Shown here in pieces: positions 1-10,119 of a stretch of DNA of 64,000 bases. The notes under the pieces were generated by a model. That model ran no database searches. It had not been told where the DNA came from and worked only from the letters and a program-made list of their open reading frames with translations. The position numbers were made by a program, and so were the translations under genes. The stretch spans positions 3,680,001 through 3,744,000 of the forward strand of contig NZ_CP040749.1 of NCBI RefSeq assembly GCF_006065315.1. Reading direction: 5' to 3'. Source of the DNA: Aureibaculum algae (GTDB lineage Bacteria > Bacteroidota > Bacteroidia > Flavobacteriales > Flavobacteriaceae). Positions within the stretch are counted from its first letter, which is position 1. Each line of letters starts with the position of its first letter.

Positions 1-892
1 GATTTTTAAACACTTGGAGTTGATTCTTGAAAGTCACGATAGGCAACTTTAGTATCTTTTCTGACTTGCTTAAATCAAATCCTGTTTTGCTTGGCCTTTT
101 GGCTGGCTGCTTTAATTGACTAGTTGGAATTGATTCGATGTAAGAAGTGTCAAGATTAAAAGCTTCTGCAACTTGCAAAGCAGCCTCATAAATGCTTAAT
201 AATTCACTACTAGAAACATTAAAAATACCATAAGCCGTATTTTTTATTGCCAAAAAACAGGCTTCTGCCAAATCATCCACCAAGGTTGGCATTCTGAATT
301 GGTCATTTACAATGGTTAGTGTTTGCTTATTTTCTACACCATTCTTTATCCAAGAAACAATATTATTCTTACTCATATTATCTACCAATCCATAAACAAG
401 TATAGTCCTTAATATAGTATAGTTAATTTGAGCCTCTTTTAAAATTAACTCTCCTTTCAGTTTTGAGAGACCATAATAATTAATTGGATTCGGTTTATCC
501 TCCTCCGAATAAGGACCATTTTCTCCATCAAAAATGAAATCAGTAGAGATATGAATTAAATGAGAATGATGTTTCTTCGTAGCTTTTGCAATTACCTTCA
601 GAGCATCAACATTGATCTTATCACATTCAACTTGTTCTTTTTCGCATTGATCTACATTAGTCATCGCAGCACAATTAATAATATAATTAGGCTTTACATC
701 ATCAAGTAAAGTGTTTAATTTTATGTGGTCTGTTATATCAATACTCTTATAGGTATAATTTTTTGCGGTTTCGTTCCTATCATCACCACGAGAAATTGCG
801 GTAACCTCAAAACTATCCAATTGCGAAAATAGATTCACTAACTTTTGACCAAGCAAACCATTGCTCCCAGTAATCACTAACTTCCCTCCCAT
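1..892 (-). CDS. RmlD-like NAD(P)-dependent sugar-nucleotide reductase (3' end cut by window)
   Basis: Short-chain dehydrogenase/reductase of the dTDP-4-dehydrorhamnose reductase (RmlD) family, which reduces a nucleotide-linked keto-sugar. I translated 297 codons without a stop; the reading frame runs off the left edge, and since the family is usually about 290-300 residues only the last few are probably missing. Visible are the N-terminal Rossmann motif GSNGLLG (residues 9-15), the STDFIFDG segment (116-123) that supplies the catalytic Thr/Ser, and the catalytic pair YGLSK (Tyr140, Lys144). The ATG at 892-890 overlaps the stop of the upstream K+ channel gene by one base (TAATG), so the two are probably translationally coupled. 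No other rhamnose genes are in view, so the exact sugar is unknown; it could also be an RmlD-like subunit of unrelated function. Confidence 0.85.
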   Translation of the reverse strand, partial: MGGKLVITGSNGLLGQKLVNLFSQLDSFEVTAISRGDDRNETAKNYTYKSIDITDHIKLNTLLDDVKPNYIINCAAMTNVDQCEKEQVECDKINVDALKVIAKATKKHHSHLIHISTDFIFDGENGPYSEEDKPNPINYYGLSKLKGELILKEAQINYTILRTILVYGLVDNMSKNNIVSWIKNGVENKQTLTIVNDQFRMPTLVDDLAEACFLAIKNTAYGIFNVSSSELLSIYEAALQVAEAFNLDTSYIESIPTSQLKQPAKRPSKTGFDLSKSEKILKLPIVTFKNQLQVFKN

Positions 893-1890
893 TAAAATAA
901 TTTATTTAATTTTTGAATTTGTTTTGCACTTCCTAATACAATCAATTTAGAATCTATTACCAGTTTAGTTTCGGCATCTGGATTAATTACATATTCATGA
1001 TCTGGCGTTTTAAAGCCTATAACAGAGCAACCCGTTTTTTTTCGTAAATCTAAATCTCGGATTGACTTTAGTAGAAATTCCTTTGGCAGATTATCTACAA
1101 CAATTTCCTCAAGATGTGTAGCGTTTTCAGAATCAGCCGCCAGTTTATCTACAAATTCAACAATATCAGGCGTAACTAATAAGGAAGCCATGTGCTCTCC
1201 ACCTAATTTATCTGGCATAATTACATTATTAGCACCAGCAATTCGCAATTTTGCATCAGAGGAATCATTTGATGCTCTACTAACAATAGTCAATTCTTTG
1301 TTTAATTGCCTCGCTGATAAAACTACATAAAGATTATTAGCATCTGAAGGCAATGCAGTAATTAAACTTGAGGCTTTATCAATCGCTGCCTTTACCAAAA
1401 AATCATCAATAGTTGCATCTCCTTTAATATATAGTAAATTTTGTTCTTCAATTTCTAAAATTCGTTCTTCGTTATTTTCAATAATAACAAATGGCTTTTT
1501 ATATTTAATTAATTTAACAGTTGCCTGCTTACCATTTCTACCATAGCCACAAACAATGGTATGACCGCTTAGCTTATCAATTGTTTTCTGCACCTTTTTA
1601 GTTTTTATGTTTTTAAGGAATTCTCCACTAGCAATATATTGAGTTATTACAGACGCTGCGTAACCCAACGTTAATACACTCATTAAAATCAGAAAAATTG
1701 TAAATAATCTTTCTGATTGACTCAAAGGATGAACTTCACCAAAACCAACAGTCGTTATGGTTATGATAGTCATGTAAAGGGCATTGATAAAGGTATCATC
1801 TGAAAAATACATGTAACCAAAGACACCGACACAAATTACCCCAATAAATAATAAAAGAGCTATATATAATTTAGGTTTAAAAATGTTCAT
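892..1890 (-). CDS. Potassium channel with RCK (TrkA-N/TrkA-C) regulatory domain
   Basis: Two-transmembrane K+ channel fused to a cytoplasmic nucleotide-binding RCK domain, 332 residues, inner membrane. First helix at about residues 8-27, pore loop with selectivity filter TVGFGE (47-52), second helix about 61-85, then a Rossmann-type RCK_N domain beginning with VCGYGRNG (113-120) and a TrkA_C domain over roughly the last 80 residues. The filter has Phe where the commonest form has Tyr (TVGYGD), a substitution known in functional channels. The domain order matches MthK/Kch-type channels gated by ligand binding to RCK. It lies 3 bases downstream of the PspC-like gene and overlaps the RmlD-like gene by one base, so the three form one minus-strand operon. 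Confidence 0.92.
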   Translation of the reverse strand: MNIFKPKLYIALLLFIGVICVGVFGYMYFSDDTFINALYMTIITITTVGFGEVHPLSQSERLFTIFLILMSVLTLGYAASVITQYIASGEFLKNIKTKKVQKTIDKLSGHTIVCGYGRNGKQATVKLIKYKKPFVIIENNEERILEIEEQNLLYIKGDATIDDFLVKAAIDKASSLITALPSDANNLYVVLSARQLNKELTIVSRASNDSSDAKLRIAGANNVIMPDKLGGEHMASLLVTPDIVEFVDKLAADSENATHLEEIVVDNLPKEFLLKSIRDLDLRKKTGCSVIGFKTPDHEYVINPDAETKLVIDSKLIVLGSAKQIQKLNKLF

Positions 1891-1893
1891 AGT

Positions 1894-2121
1894 CTAAAGA
1901 TCAAAAACTGAACTGCGTTTCGTATAAACCATATCCTTTAATTTCAATAAAAATGCCAAGGTCAAATAAATTCCAAACCAAAAGCCTAGTGTTATAAAAG
2001 ATATATAGATGAAAAATAACCTTACGTTGGTTACTCTCATTCCCATTTTATCAGCCAACCTTGAAGAAACTTCAAAACCTCTTTTTTCAAAAAAATATCG
2101 CAACGATTGGACTATTTTCAT
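1894..2121 (-). CDS. PspC-domain small membrane protein
   Basis: A 75-residue protein resembling the PspC domain: an amphipathic N-terminal part, then a hydrophobic span at about residues 35-60 containing FGIYLTLAFLL, then a short basic tail. In enterobacteria PspC senses envelope stress, but most Bacteroidota copies are uncharacterised and I infer only a membrane-associated role. It is the first gene of the operon with the K+ channel and the RmlD-like reductase. It is divergent from uvrA, with 132 bases between the two starts. Confidence 0.75.
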   Translation of the reverse strand: MKIVQSLRYFFEKRGFEVSSRLADKMGMRVTNVRLFFIYISFITLGFWFGIYLTLAFLLKLKDMVYTKRSSVFDL

Positions 2122-2220
2122 TCTATTATATTTTGATGCAATTTAATAATTTTATAATTGAATATGTATTATAATTATCATTAAGAGCTAAATTTACCAT
2201 TAATTGTGTTCTCAATTAAT

Positions 2221-2228
2221 TATCTTTG
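2221..2228 (+). promoter_or_regulatory. Promoter -7 element (TATCTTTG) for uvrA
   Basis: TATCTTTG matches the Bacteroidota -7 consensus TAnnTTTG. It lies 25 bases before the ATG at 2254. A good -33 TTG at the usual spacing is not visible. The box lies inside the N-terminal extension that a GTG start at 2206 would give, which argues that the extension is not translated. Confidence 0.6.
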
Positions 2229-2253
2229 CATTTTTCCAACTTTTTACAAAAAT

Positions 2254-5073
2254 ATGTCTGAAAACTATATAGATGTTCAAGGGGCAAGAGTCCATAATTT
2301 AAAGAACATTGATGTTAAAATACCTAGAGAGAAACTTGTTGTTATTACTGGCTTAAGTGGTAGTGGAAAATCGTCATTGGCTTTTGACACTATTTATGCG
2401 GAAGGACAAAGAAGGTATATTGAAACTTTTTCAGCTTATGCCCGACAGTTCTTAGGAGGATTAGAACGACCTGATGTTGACAAAATTGATGGTTTATCTC
2501 CAGTAATTGCTATTGAGCAAAAAACTACGAGTAAAAGTCCGCGATCTACAGTAGGCACAATTACGGAAGTTTACGATTTTTTAAGGTTATTATTTGCCCG
2601 AGCAGCTGATGCTTATTCTTACAACAGTGGTGAAAAGATGGTCAGCTATTCAGATGAACAAATTATTGATTTGATTTTAACTGATTTCGATTCTAAAAAG
2701 GTAAATATATTAGCTCCTGTTATTAAATCCCGAAAGGGACATTATCGTGAACTTTTTGAGCAAATTTCGAAACAAGGATTTGTTAAAGTTCGTGTAGATG
2801 GTCAAGTTATAGATATTGAAAAAGGGATGCGTTTAGATCGTTATAAAACGCACGATATAGAAATAGTTATTGATAGGTTATTGGTTGAAAAAAAGCAACA
2901 AAAAAGAGTTGAAGAAACTATTAAGACTGCAATGTACCATGGTGATGATACTATTTTAGTTTTAGACGTTGAGACCAATAAAACTAGATATTTTAGTAGA
3001 AGTTTAATGTGTCCTACATCGGGTATCTCCTACCCTAAGCCTGAGCCCAACTCATTTTCGTTTAATTCACCAAAGGGTGCTTGCGATAATTGTAATGGTT
3101 TAGGAACTGTAAATGAAGTTAATATTGACAAAATAATTCCTGACCCAGAAGTTTCAATTGCCAATGGTGGTATTGCACCAATCAATGAGCAAAAGAGTAA
3201 ATGGATTTTAAAACAAATTGAACTTATTGCAGAAAGGTATCAGTTCAAATTAACTACACCAATTAATAAAATACCTAAAGAAGGGTTAGATGTTATATTA
3301 TATGGTGGTAAAGAAAAATTTGAAGTATTATCTAAAGAAATGGGCATAACAAGATCTTACTCTATTGATTTTGAGGGAATTGTCAATTTTATAAAATACC
3401 AATTTGATGAAACGAGTTCAGTTTCAATTAAGCGTTGGGCATCTACCTATATGGATGAGAATAACTGCTCTGTTTGCGGTGGTTCTCGTTTAAAAGTAGA
3501 ATCGTTACATTTTAAAATTCAAGGGAAAAACATTGCTGATTTAGCAGACATGGATATTGTTCAATTGGCAGATTGGTTTAAAAAAGTTAAAAATAAACTT
3601 AGTAAAAAACAAACAGCAATTGCTTCTGAAATCATAAAAGAAATTGAAACTAGAATTCAATTTTTATTAGATGTAGGCTTAGATTATTTAGCATTGAATA
3701 GAAGTTCAAAAACCTTATCAGGAGGTGAAGCACAAAGGATCAGATTAGCAACCCAAATTGGATCTCAACTTGTTGGTGTATTATACATTTTAGATGAGCC
3801 AAGTATCGGATTGCACCAAAGAGACAATCATAGACTTATAGATTCTCTTCAAAAATTGAGAGACATTGGAAATTCTGTTTTGGTTGTTGAACATGACAAA
3901 GATATGATTGAGCAAGCTGATTATGTAATTGATATTGGTCCCAAAGCAGGAAAGTTTGGTGGTGAGATTATCAGTAGTTCTACTCCAAAAGAATTATTGA
4001 AAAGCCATACCTTAACAGCTGATTATATAAATGGTACTAAAAAAATTGAGATTCCTAATAAAAGAAGAATCGGAAACGGTAAAGTTCTTATTTTAAAAGG
4101 AGCTACAGGAAATAATTTAAAAAATGTAACGGTTACTTTACCATTAGGTAAAATGATTTGTGTTACAGGAGTGTCTGGAAGTGGAAAGTCAACTTTAATT
4201 AATGAAACGTTATATCCTATTTTAAACCAACATATATATAGAGGTGTTAAAGTACCAATGCCTTACAAAAGTATTACAGGATTAGAACATGTTGATAAAA
4301 TCATAGACATTAATCAATCTCCTATTGGTAGAACCCCAAGGTCAAATCCTGCCACATACACAGGTGTTTTCAGTGAAATACGTAATCTTTTTGCTAAAAC
4401 TCCCGAGGCTCTTATTAGAGGTTACAAACCTGGAAGGTTTTCTTTTAATGTAAAAGAAGGTAGATGTGAAACTTGTGAAGGTGGTGGTGTACGCGTTATT
4501 GAAATGAATTTTTTACCTGATGTTTATGTGGAATGCGAAACATGTATGGGTAAACGTTTTGATAGAGAAACGTTAGAAATACGTTATAAGGGGAAATCAA
4601 TTTCTGATGTTCTTAATATGACCATTGATGAAAGTGTCAAGTTTTTTGAACACATTCCAAAAATACATAGAAAGGTTAAAACCATAAAAGATGTTGGTTT
4701 AGGCTACATAACTTTAGGGCAACAATCTACTACCCTTTCAGGTGGAGAGGCACAACGCATTAAATTAGCCACTGAACTTTCGAAAAAGGATACCGGAAAT
4801 ACTTTTTATATTTTAGATGAACCTACAACTGGTTTACATTTTGAAGATATTGATGTTTTAATGAAAGTGTTAAACAAGTTGACTGATAAAGGTAATACCG
4901 TTTTAATTATAGAACACAACTTAGATGTTGTAAAATTGGCCGATTATATTATAGATATTGGCCCTGAAGGTGGGAAAAATGGTGGTAATGTTTTATGTAC
5001 TGGAACACCTGAGGAAATCATCAAAGTAGAGACTAGCTACACTGCACAGTTTCTAAAAAAAGAATTACATTAG
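2254..5073 (+). CDS. uvrA: UvrABC system protein A (excinuclease ATPase subunit)
   Basis: Damage-recognition ATPase of nucleotide excision repair; it dimerises, loads UvrB on lesions and acts in the cytoplasm. The 939 residues contain two ABC modules. The first has Walker A GLSGSGKS near residue 33 and signature LSGGEAQR; the second has GVSGSGKST and again [12 protein letters not shown], each followed by an ILDEP Walker B. CxxC zinc-finger pairs are visible (CDNC, CSVC, CETC/CETC). I chose ATG 2254 rather than the GTG at 2206 because the family starts with a short lead before the '[10 protein letters not shown]' motif and because the -7 promoter box lies between the two. It reads alone or together with the LOG-type gene 39 bases downstream. 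Confidence 0.97.
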   Translation: MSENYIDVQGARVHNLKNIDVKIPREKLVVITGLSGSGKSSLAFDTIYAEGQRRYIETFSAYARQFLGGLERPDVDKIDGLSPVIAIEQKTTSKSPRSTVGTITEVYDFLRLLFARAADAYSYNSGEKMVSYSDEQIIDLILTDFDSKKVNILAPVIKSRKGHYRELFEQISKQGFVKVRVDGQVIDIEKGMRLDRYKTHDIEIVIDRLLVEKKQQKRVEETIKTAMYHGDDTILVLDVETNKTRYFSRSLMCPTSGISYPKPEPNSFSFNSPKGACDNCNGLGTVNEVNIDKIIPDPEVSIANGGIAPINEQKSKWILKQIELIAERYQFKLTTPINKIPKEGLDVILYGGKEKFEVLSKEMGITRSYSIDFEGIVNFIKYQFDETSSVSIKRWASTYMDENNCSVCGGSRLKVESLHFKIQGKNIADLADMDIVQLADWFKKVKNKLSKKQTAIASEIIKEIETRIQFLLDVGLDYLALNRSSKTLSGGEAQRIRLATQIGSQLVGVLYILDEPSIGLHQRDNHRLIDSLQKLRDIGNSVLVVEHDKDMIEQADYVIDIGPKAGKFGGEIISSSTPKELLKSHTLTADYINGTKKIEIPNKRRIGNGKVLILKGATGNNLKNVTVTLPLGKMICVTGVSGSGKSTLINETLYPILNQHIYRGVKVPMPYKSITGLEHVDKIIDINQSPIGRTPRSNPATYTGVFSEIRNLFAKTPEALIRGYKPGRFSFNVKEGRCETCEGGGVRVIEMNFLPDVYVECETCMGKRFDRETLEIRYKGKSISDVLNMTIDESVKFFEHIPKIHRKVKTIKDVGLGYITLGQQSTTLSGGEAQRIKLATELSKKDTGNTFYILDEPTTGLHFEDIDVLMKVLNKLTDKGNTVLIIEHNLDVVKLADYIIDIGPEGGKNGGNVLCTGTPEEIIKVETSYTAQFLKKELH

Positions 5074-5112
5074 CAACCTATAGAAATAAATTAAACTAAA
5101 AAGAGAAAATAT

Positions 5113-5838
5113 ATGTCGTCAGCGTTAAATTTAAATGAAGAACGAAAAATAATTGAAAAATTTCAACATAAAACTTGGAATGAAATAAAAACCAATGATA
5201 CTTGGGCCATTTTTAAAATAATGGCTGAATTTGTGAATGGTTACGAAAAGATGAGTAAAATTGGACCGTGTGTTAGTATTTTTGGTTCAGCAAGGACAAA
5301 ACCTGATCAAAAATATTATAAATTAGCTGAAAACATTGCGTATGAATTAACACAAAATGGTTTTGGTGTTATTACAGGTGGTGGCCCTGGTATTATGGAA
5401 GCAGGTAATAAAGGAGCTCATAGAGGCGAAGGTGCTTCGGTTGGACTGAACATTGATTTACCTTTTGAACAACATGACAATCCCTATATAGATCATGATA
5501 AAAATGTAATGTTTGATTACTTTTTTGTTCGTAAAGTAATGTTTGTCAAATATGCTCAAGGGTTTGTAGTAATGCCTGGTGGATTTGGTACATTAGATGA
5601 ACTTTTTGAAGCTGTAACATTAATTCAAACTAAAAAGATTGGAAAATTTCCAATTATTTTAGTGGGCTCTGAATTTTGGAACGGTATTTTTGATTGGGTA
5701 AAGGAAGTTTTAATTGGACAATTCGGAAATGCAAGTGCTGAAGATATGGATTTGATTCAAATTGTAGATACTGAAAAAGAAGTTGTTGATATACTAAATA
5801 ACTTTTATAAAAAATATAGTTTGAGTCCTAATTTCTAA
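5113..5838 (+). CDS. LOG-family protein (TIGR00730; nucleoside-5'-monophosphate phosphoribohydrolase type)
   Basis: Rossmann-fold protein of 241 residues in the LOG family, often mislabelled 'lysine decarboxylase'. Characterised members cleave the ribose-5-phosphate from cytokinin nucleotides or AMP. The diagnostic motifs are present: GGGPGIMEAGNKGA, and PGGFGTLDELFEAVT with the conserved Gly-Gly-x-Gly-Thr and catalytic Glu. The physiological substrate in this organism is not shown by the sequence. It follows uvrA by 39 bases with no visible terminator, so readthrough is possible. Confidence 0.9.
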   Translation: MSSALNLNEERKIIEKFQHKTWNEIKTNDTWAIFKIMAEFVNGYEKMSKIGPCVSIFGSARTKPDQKYYKLAENIAYELTQNGFGVITGGGPGIMEAGNKGAHRGEGASVGLNIDLPFEQHDNPYIDHDKNVMFDYFFVRKVMFVKYAQGFVVMPGGFGTLDELFEAVTLIQTKKIGKFPIILVGSEFWNGIFDWVKEVLIGQFGNASAEDMDLIQIVDTEKEVVDILNNFYKKYSLSPNF

Positions 5839-5920
5839 TATAAACATCCTTTTTATTGAGGTAATATTAATTTAAAAAACTGATAAGAAATATACGTAGC
5901 ACAATTTTAACATTAAAATA

Positions 5921-7159
5921 ATGAAACTAAAACTAGTCATCTTAATAATGATTCTTTTGACTTCTGTAATGGAAGCTCAAAACATTATTAAGACTATGTT
6001 TTATAACTTATTAGAATTTCCGGAAGCACCTCCGACAAATAGACCAACTATTTTAAAGGCTATTTTAGATGATTATCAACCGGACTTATTTATGGTTTGT
6101 GAATTGCAATCAGAAGAAGGTGCTAATACCATTTTAGGTACTTCGTTACAAACTATTGATAATAGATATGCTAAAGCTGCTTTTGTTTCTAATCAATCAA
6201 ATTTGACAACGGATTTGCAGCAACTGGTTTTCTTTAATAAAAAGAAATTAATTTTAGTTAGTCAAGATTTAATTACAACTGGCATTAGAGATATTAATCA
6301 TTATCTTTTTAAATTAAATACGCCAGATAACACAACAAATCCTATTTATTTAGATGTTTTTGTTACACATTTAAAATCAAGTCAAGGTTTTGAAAATGAA
6401 GATAAACGATTAGATATGGTTCTGGACTTTACAAGTACATTAGTTAACATTCCATCAGACCATTTTGTACTTATTTCTGGTGATTTTAACCTATACACCG
6501 GTCAAGAGGGGGCGTATCAAGAATTATTAGACCCAACAAATGCAATTGTTTTGCATGACCCGATTAATAAAGATGGGAATTGGCATAATAATTCTACATA
6601 TCAAAATATACATACACAATCAAGTAGAGATTCTAATGAGAACTTTAATAATAGAGGTGCCGGTGGCGGTATTGATGATCGATTTGATTTTATTTTAATT
6701 TCTGATAATTTAAAAAACAGTAGTACATTAAAATACACCCCAGACTCCTATAAAGCGTTTGGAAATAATGGTAATTGTTATAATAAATCGATTAATGACC
6801 CAACTTGTACAGGTACATTTAATCAAGAAATAAGAGAAGCATTATATAATATGAGTGACCATTTACCTGTAGTTATGCAACTAGAAACAGACAAAACACT
6901 AGCTACTAACAACCTAACCCATACGGCCGATTATTTAAAGTTTAAAAATGGTAATGTAGTCAAAGACTATTTTTCTTTAGATGTGAATGCTAGAATTTTT
7001 GATAAGCAAATTGTTATATATAATAGTATGGGGCAAAAAATTAAATCAGTTATATTAAACGAAGAAAATGAAAATATTGACGCAACCAATTTGACAAGTG
7101 GCATCTATTATATAAAACTACAAAACACAACCTCAACGTTAAAATTTATAAAACTATAA
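5921..7159 (+). CDS. Endonuclease/exonuclease/phosphatase-family protein with T9SS type A sorting domain
   Basis: Secreted enzyme of 412 residues. A Sec signal peptide (residues 1-19, ending in MEAQ) is followed by an EEP (DNase I-like) domain with GDFNLYTG near residue 188 and the C-terminal catalytic MSDHLPVVM motif near residue 311. The last 80 or so residues form a typical T9SS type A domain ending in STLKFIKL, which directs export across the outer membrane and surface attachment or release. It may be an extracellular nuclease or a phosphodiesterase; the family alone does not decide. The stop is one base before the TTG start of the next gene, suggesting joint translation. Confidence 0.88.
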   Translation: MKLKLVILIMILLTSVMEAQNIIKTMFYNLLEFPEAPPTNRPTILKAILDDYQPDLFMVCELQSEEGANTILGTSLQTIDNRYAKAAFVSNQSNLTTDLQQLVFFNKKKLILVSQDLITTGIRDINHYLFKLNTPDNTTNPIYLDVFVTHLKSSQGFENEDKRLDMVLDFTSTLVNIPSDHFVLISGDFNLYTGQEGAYQELLDPTNAIVLHDPINKDGNWHNNSTYQNIHTQSSRDSNENFNNRGAGGGIDDRFDFILISDNLKNSSTLKYTPDSYKAFGNNGNCYNKSINDPTCTGTFNQEIREALYNMSDHLPVVMQLETDKTLATNNLTHTADYLKFKNGNVVKDYFSLDVNARIFDKQIVIYNSMGQKIKSVILNEENENIDATNLTSGIYYIKLQNTTSTLKFIKL

Positions 7160-7160
7160 A

Positions 7161-9965
7161 TTGAGGATATCAAAATACATTATCGCTTTATGCTGTTTTT
7201 CGGCCTTTATTTGTCATGCTCAGCATAACAAAACAACTATTGATGCTAAACTTGATTATCAAAATAAAGAACTTAAAATTCAACAGAAAATAACGTATCA
7301 TAATGTTTCGAAAGTCACATTAGATACACTTTATTTTCATAACTGGGCAGCCTCATATAAAAATAGACACACTCCTTTATCTAAAAGGTTGATTGAAGAT
7401 TATGATAAAAGTTTATATTTTGCGAAGTCCAATTTAAGAGGAGGAACAATCATTAAAAACATTTCTAGTAATTATGTTTCTGACAAATGGTTCATTGATA
7501 AAAATGAGCCTGATATTATAAAGGTAATTTTAAATAAACCTTTAAAATCTCACGACTCAGTTGTTCTATCCTTAACTTATATTACAAAAGTTCCATCTTC
7601 AATATTTACTGAATACGGTCAAAAGGACAACACCTATAATTTAAGATATTGGTATATTACTCCAGCTGTTTTTGATGGAGAATGGCAAACCATGAGTAAC
7701 TTAAACATGGATGACTTATATATGCAACCTTCAGCATATAATATAAAATTTTCAATACCCCAAGGAGTACATTTCAATACTGATTTAAAGTATACAAAAA
7801 GTACTAATCCACCGTTTACAACCTATCATTTAAAGGGTAAAAACAGAATTGATATTGAATTGAATTTTAATGTAATTAATGATTTTATTGAGTTTGAAAC
7901 TAGTCCTAAAATTATTACAAACTTAAATGGAACTTCATTAAGTAATTCTTTAAAAACAGATATCGTTACTAGAGAATTAGCTTTTATTGAAGAACACATT
8001 GGCAAATATCCACATGACAAACTTTTAGTAAACAGTATTAGTTATAGTAAAAATCCCATTTATGGTTTAAACCAATTACCAAAAATGTTTAATCCATTTT
8101 CTGGAGCTTTTGAATGGGATATAAAAATGTTTAAAGCATTAACTAGAAAATATTTAGAGAATACTATTATTGTAAACCGAAGAAAAGATGCTTGGATTTT
8201 AGATGGAATTCAGAACTTTTTAATGATAAAATATGTTGAGCAATATTATCCTGAAATTAAGGCATTGGGTAATATTTCTAAAATTTGGGGAGTACGAAGT
8301 TTCAATGTAGCTAAATTAGGTTTTAATGATAAGTACCCTTTTGTATATCAATTTGCAGCACGTAAAAATTATGACCAAGCGTTAACTACTAGGGCCGATT
8401 CATTATCTAATTTTAATAGAAAAATTGTCAATAAATATAAGGCAGGGCTTGGTTTACAATATTTAGATGAGTATTTAAATGATAGTATCGTTTTCAAAAG
8501 TATAAAACAATTTTATTCCGAAAGTTTGAATAAGGAAACTAACAGTAATTTGTTTCAAAGTATTATTACTGAAAAATCTGATAAGGATTTAAGTTGGTTT
8601 TTTGGTGACTATATTAACACTAAGAAAAAAATAGATTACACTATAAAGAAAATAAAACAAACCAAAGATTCTGTTGAAATTACGATTAAAAACAGAAGAA
8701 ATATAACTGTTCCTATTGCACTCTATGGTATTAATAAAAAGGAAATTACATTTAGAAAATGGTTAACTGATATTGACTCTACCACTACCATTTCAATTCC
8801 AAAAGGAGACTATGACAGGTTATCATTGAATTACGAATATTTATATCCTGAATTAAATCTAAGAGATAATTGGAAAAATTTAAAAGGCTTATTAAATAAG
8901 CCAATACAATTTCGATTCTTTAAAGATGTAGAGAATCCTTATTACAATCAAGTTTTTTATAATTTTTATGCAGGTTACAATTTGTATGATGGTCTAATCT
9001 TAGGCCCTAGCTTATATAATGAAGCTATATTTAAGAAAAAGTGGTTGTATAAAATTACGCCCACGTACGGTACAAATAGTGGGAAAATTACGGGTGCAGC
9101 ATCTTTTGTATATCAACACATACCAGAGGAGACTTCTGTATATAGGTATAGAATTGGAATTAGTGCTAGTAATTTTCATTATGATAAGAACTTAAGCTAT
9201 GTCAGAATATCACCGTTTGCTTCAGTTGAATTTAAACGTAAAAGTTTACGTGATGTCGGCGGAAGTGCCTTATCAGCACGGTATGTAATTGTAAATAAAG
9301 AGATTCCTAAATTTGCACCCAAATTAGAATCAGACAATTATAATATTTTAAATCTTCGTTATGGCTATACCAAACCTGATATTATTCAAGACTTACGTTA
9401 TAATGTAGATTTTCAGCTGGCTGAAAAATTCAGCAAGCTAGCATTAGACTTTAGATATAGAAAATTAACTGATACTCATAGACAGTATGATTTTAGGCTT
9501 TATTTTGGTACCTTCCTATCAAATAAAACAGAAAGCGATTTCTTCAGCTTTTCTTTAGATCGTCCTTCAGATTATTTATTTGATTACAACTTTTTAGGAA
9601 GATCTGAAAAATCAGGATTTTTAAGTCAGCAAATTATTATTGCAGAAGGAGGTTTTAAATCTATGTTTGATAACCCATATGCCAATCAATGGATGCTTTC
9701 TACTAATAATAGTATGAGTATTTGGAGTTGGATTGAAGCCTATGCGGATGCTGGTTTTTACAAAAATAAAAACAACCAAGCGTTATTTAGGTACGACAGC
9801 GGTATCAGATTAAACTTTGTCCATAACTTTTTTGAGGTTTACTTTCCGATACAATCTAGTTTAGGGTTTGAACCTTCTAGACCAAATTATGCCTCGAAAA
9901 TTAGATTTGTAATTACATTAGCACCAGAAAAACTAATAGGATTAATAAGAAGAGGCTTTTTTTAA
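7161..9965 (+). CDS. M1-aminopeptidase-like protein without zinc ligands, fused to an outer-membrane beta-barrel
   Basis: A 934-residue protein with a signal peptide (residues 1-20, ending CHAQ), an N-terminal M1-type beta domain (about 20-250), an M1-like helical core, and from about residue 580 to the end an Asp/Tyr-rich alternating region typical of an outer-membrane beta-barrel. In M1 peptidases the core carries HExxH and, 19 residues after the second His, a Glu. Here the aligned positions read K325-A-L-T-R329 and D348 (WILDG in place of WLNEG), and YGLNQLP (301-307) replaces GAMEN, so metal binding should be lost. The start is TTG at 7161: no in-frame ATG fits, and the signal peptide begins exactly there, one base after the preceding stop. 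Likely role is structural or binding; function unknown. Confidence 0.75.
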   Translation: MRISKYIIALCCFSAFICHAQHNKTTIDAKLDYQNKELKIQQKITYHNVSKVTLDTLYFHNWAASYKNRHTPLSKRLIEDYDKSLYFAKSNLRGGTIIKNISSNYVSDKWFIDKNEPDIIKVILNKPLKSHDSVVLSLTYITKVPSSIFTEYGQKDNTYNLRYWYITPAVFDGEWQTMSNLNMDDLYMQPSAYNIKFSIPQGVHFNTDLKYTKSTNPPFTTYHLKGKNRIDIELNFNVINDFIEFETSPKIITNLNGTSLSNSLKTDIVTRELAFIEEHIGKYPHDKLLVNSISYSKNPIYGLNQLPKMFNPFSGAFEWDIKMFKALTRKYLENTIIVNRRKDAWILDGIQNFLMIKYVEQYYPEIKALGNISKIWGVRSFNVAKLGFNDKYPFVYQFAARKNYDQALTTRADSLSNFNRKIVNKYKAGLGLQYLDEYLNDSIVFKSIKQFYSESLNKETNSNLFQSIITEKSDKDLSWFFGDYINTKKKIDYTIKKIKQTKDSVEITIKNRRNITVPIALYGINKKEITFRKWLTDIDSTTTISIPKGDYDRLSLNYEYLYPELNLRDNWKNLKGLLNKPIQFRFFKDVENPYYNQVFYNFYAGYNLYDGLILGPSLYNEAIFKKKWLYKITPTYGTNSGKITGAASFVYQHIPEETSVYRYRIGISASNFHYDKNLSYVRISPFASVEFKRKSLRDVGGSALSARYVIVNKEIPKFAPKLESDNYNILNLRYGYTKPDIIQDLRYNVDFQLAEKFSKLALDFRYRKLTDTHRQYDFRLYFGTFLSNKTESDFFSFSLDRPSDYLFDYNFLGRSEKSGFLSQQIIIAEGGFKSMFDNPYANQWMLSTNNSMSIWSWIEAYADAGFYKNKNNQALFRYDSGIRLNFVHNFFEVYFPIQSSLGFEPSRPNYASKIRFVITLAPEKLIGLIRRGFF

Positions 9966-10064
9966 TCTAAATACGCGTTAAACATCCAAGATTAATCTTT
10001 TACACAATTTGTATCCAAATGCAATTTTCAAGTGTCTTTAACTAAAAACAGACAGCTTATTTCA

Positions 10065-10096
10065 TTTGACATTCTGCTATAAAAATCGTACTTTTG
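10065..10096 (+). promoter_or_regulatory. Complete Bacteroidota-type promoter for the fused E1 gene
   Basis: TTTG at 10065-10068, 20 bases, then TACTTTTG at 10089-10096: a full match to the -33/-7 consensus of Bacteroidota sigma-A. It lies 23 bases before the ATG at 10120 and is the clearest promoter in the window. Confidence 0.8.
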
Positions 10097-10119
10097 CGAG
10101 ACTCCAATAAAAGTAATAT

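Noticed and set aside
2206..2253. N-terminal extension of uvrA from a GTG start.
   Set aside because: The extension includes the promoter -7 box, and UvrA proteins begin close to the ATG at 2254.
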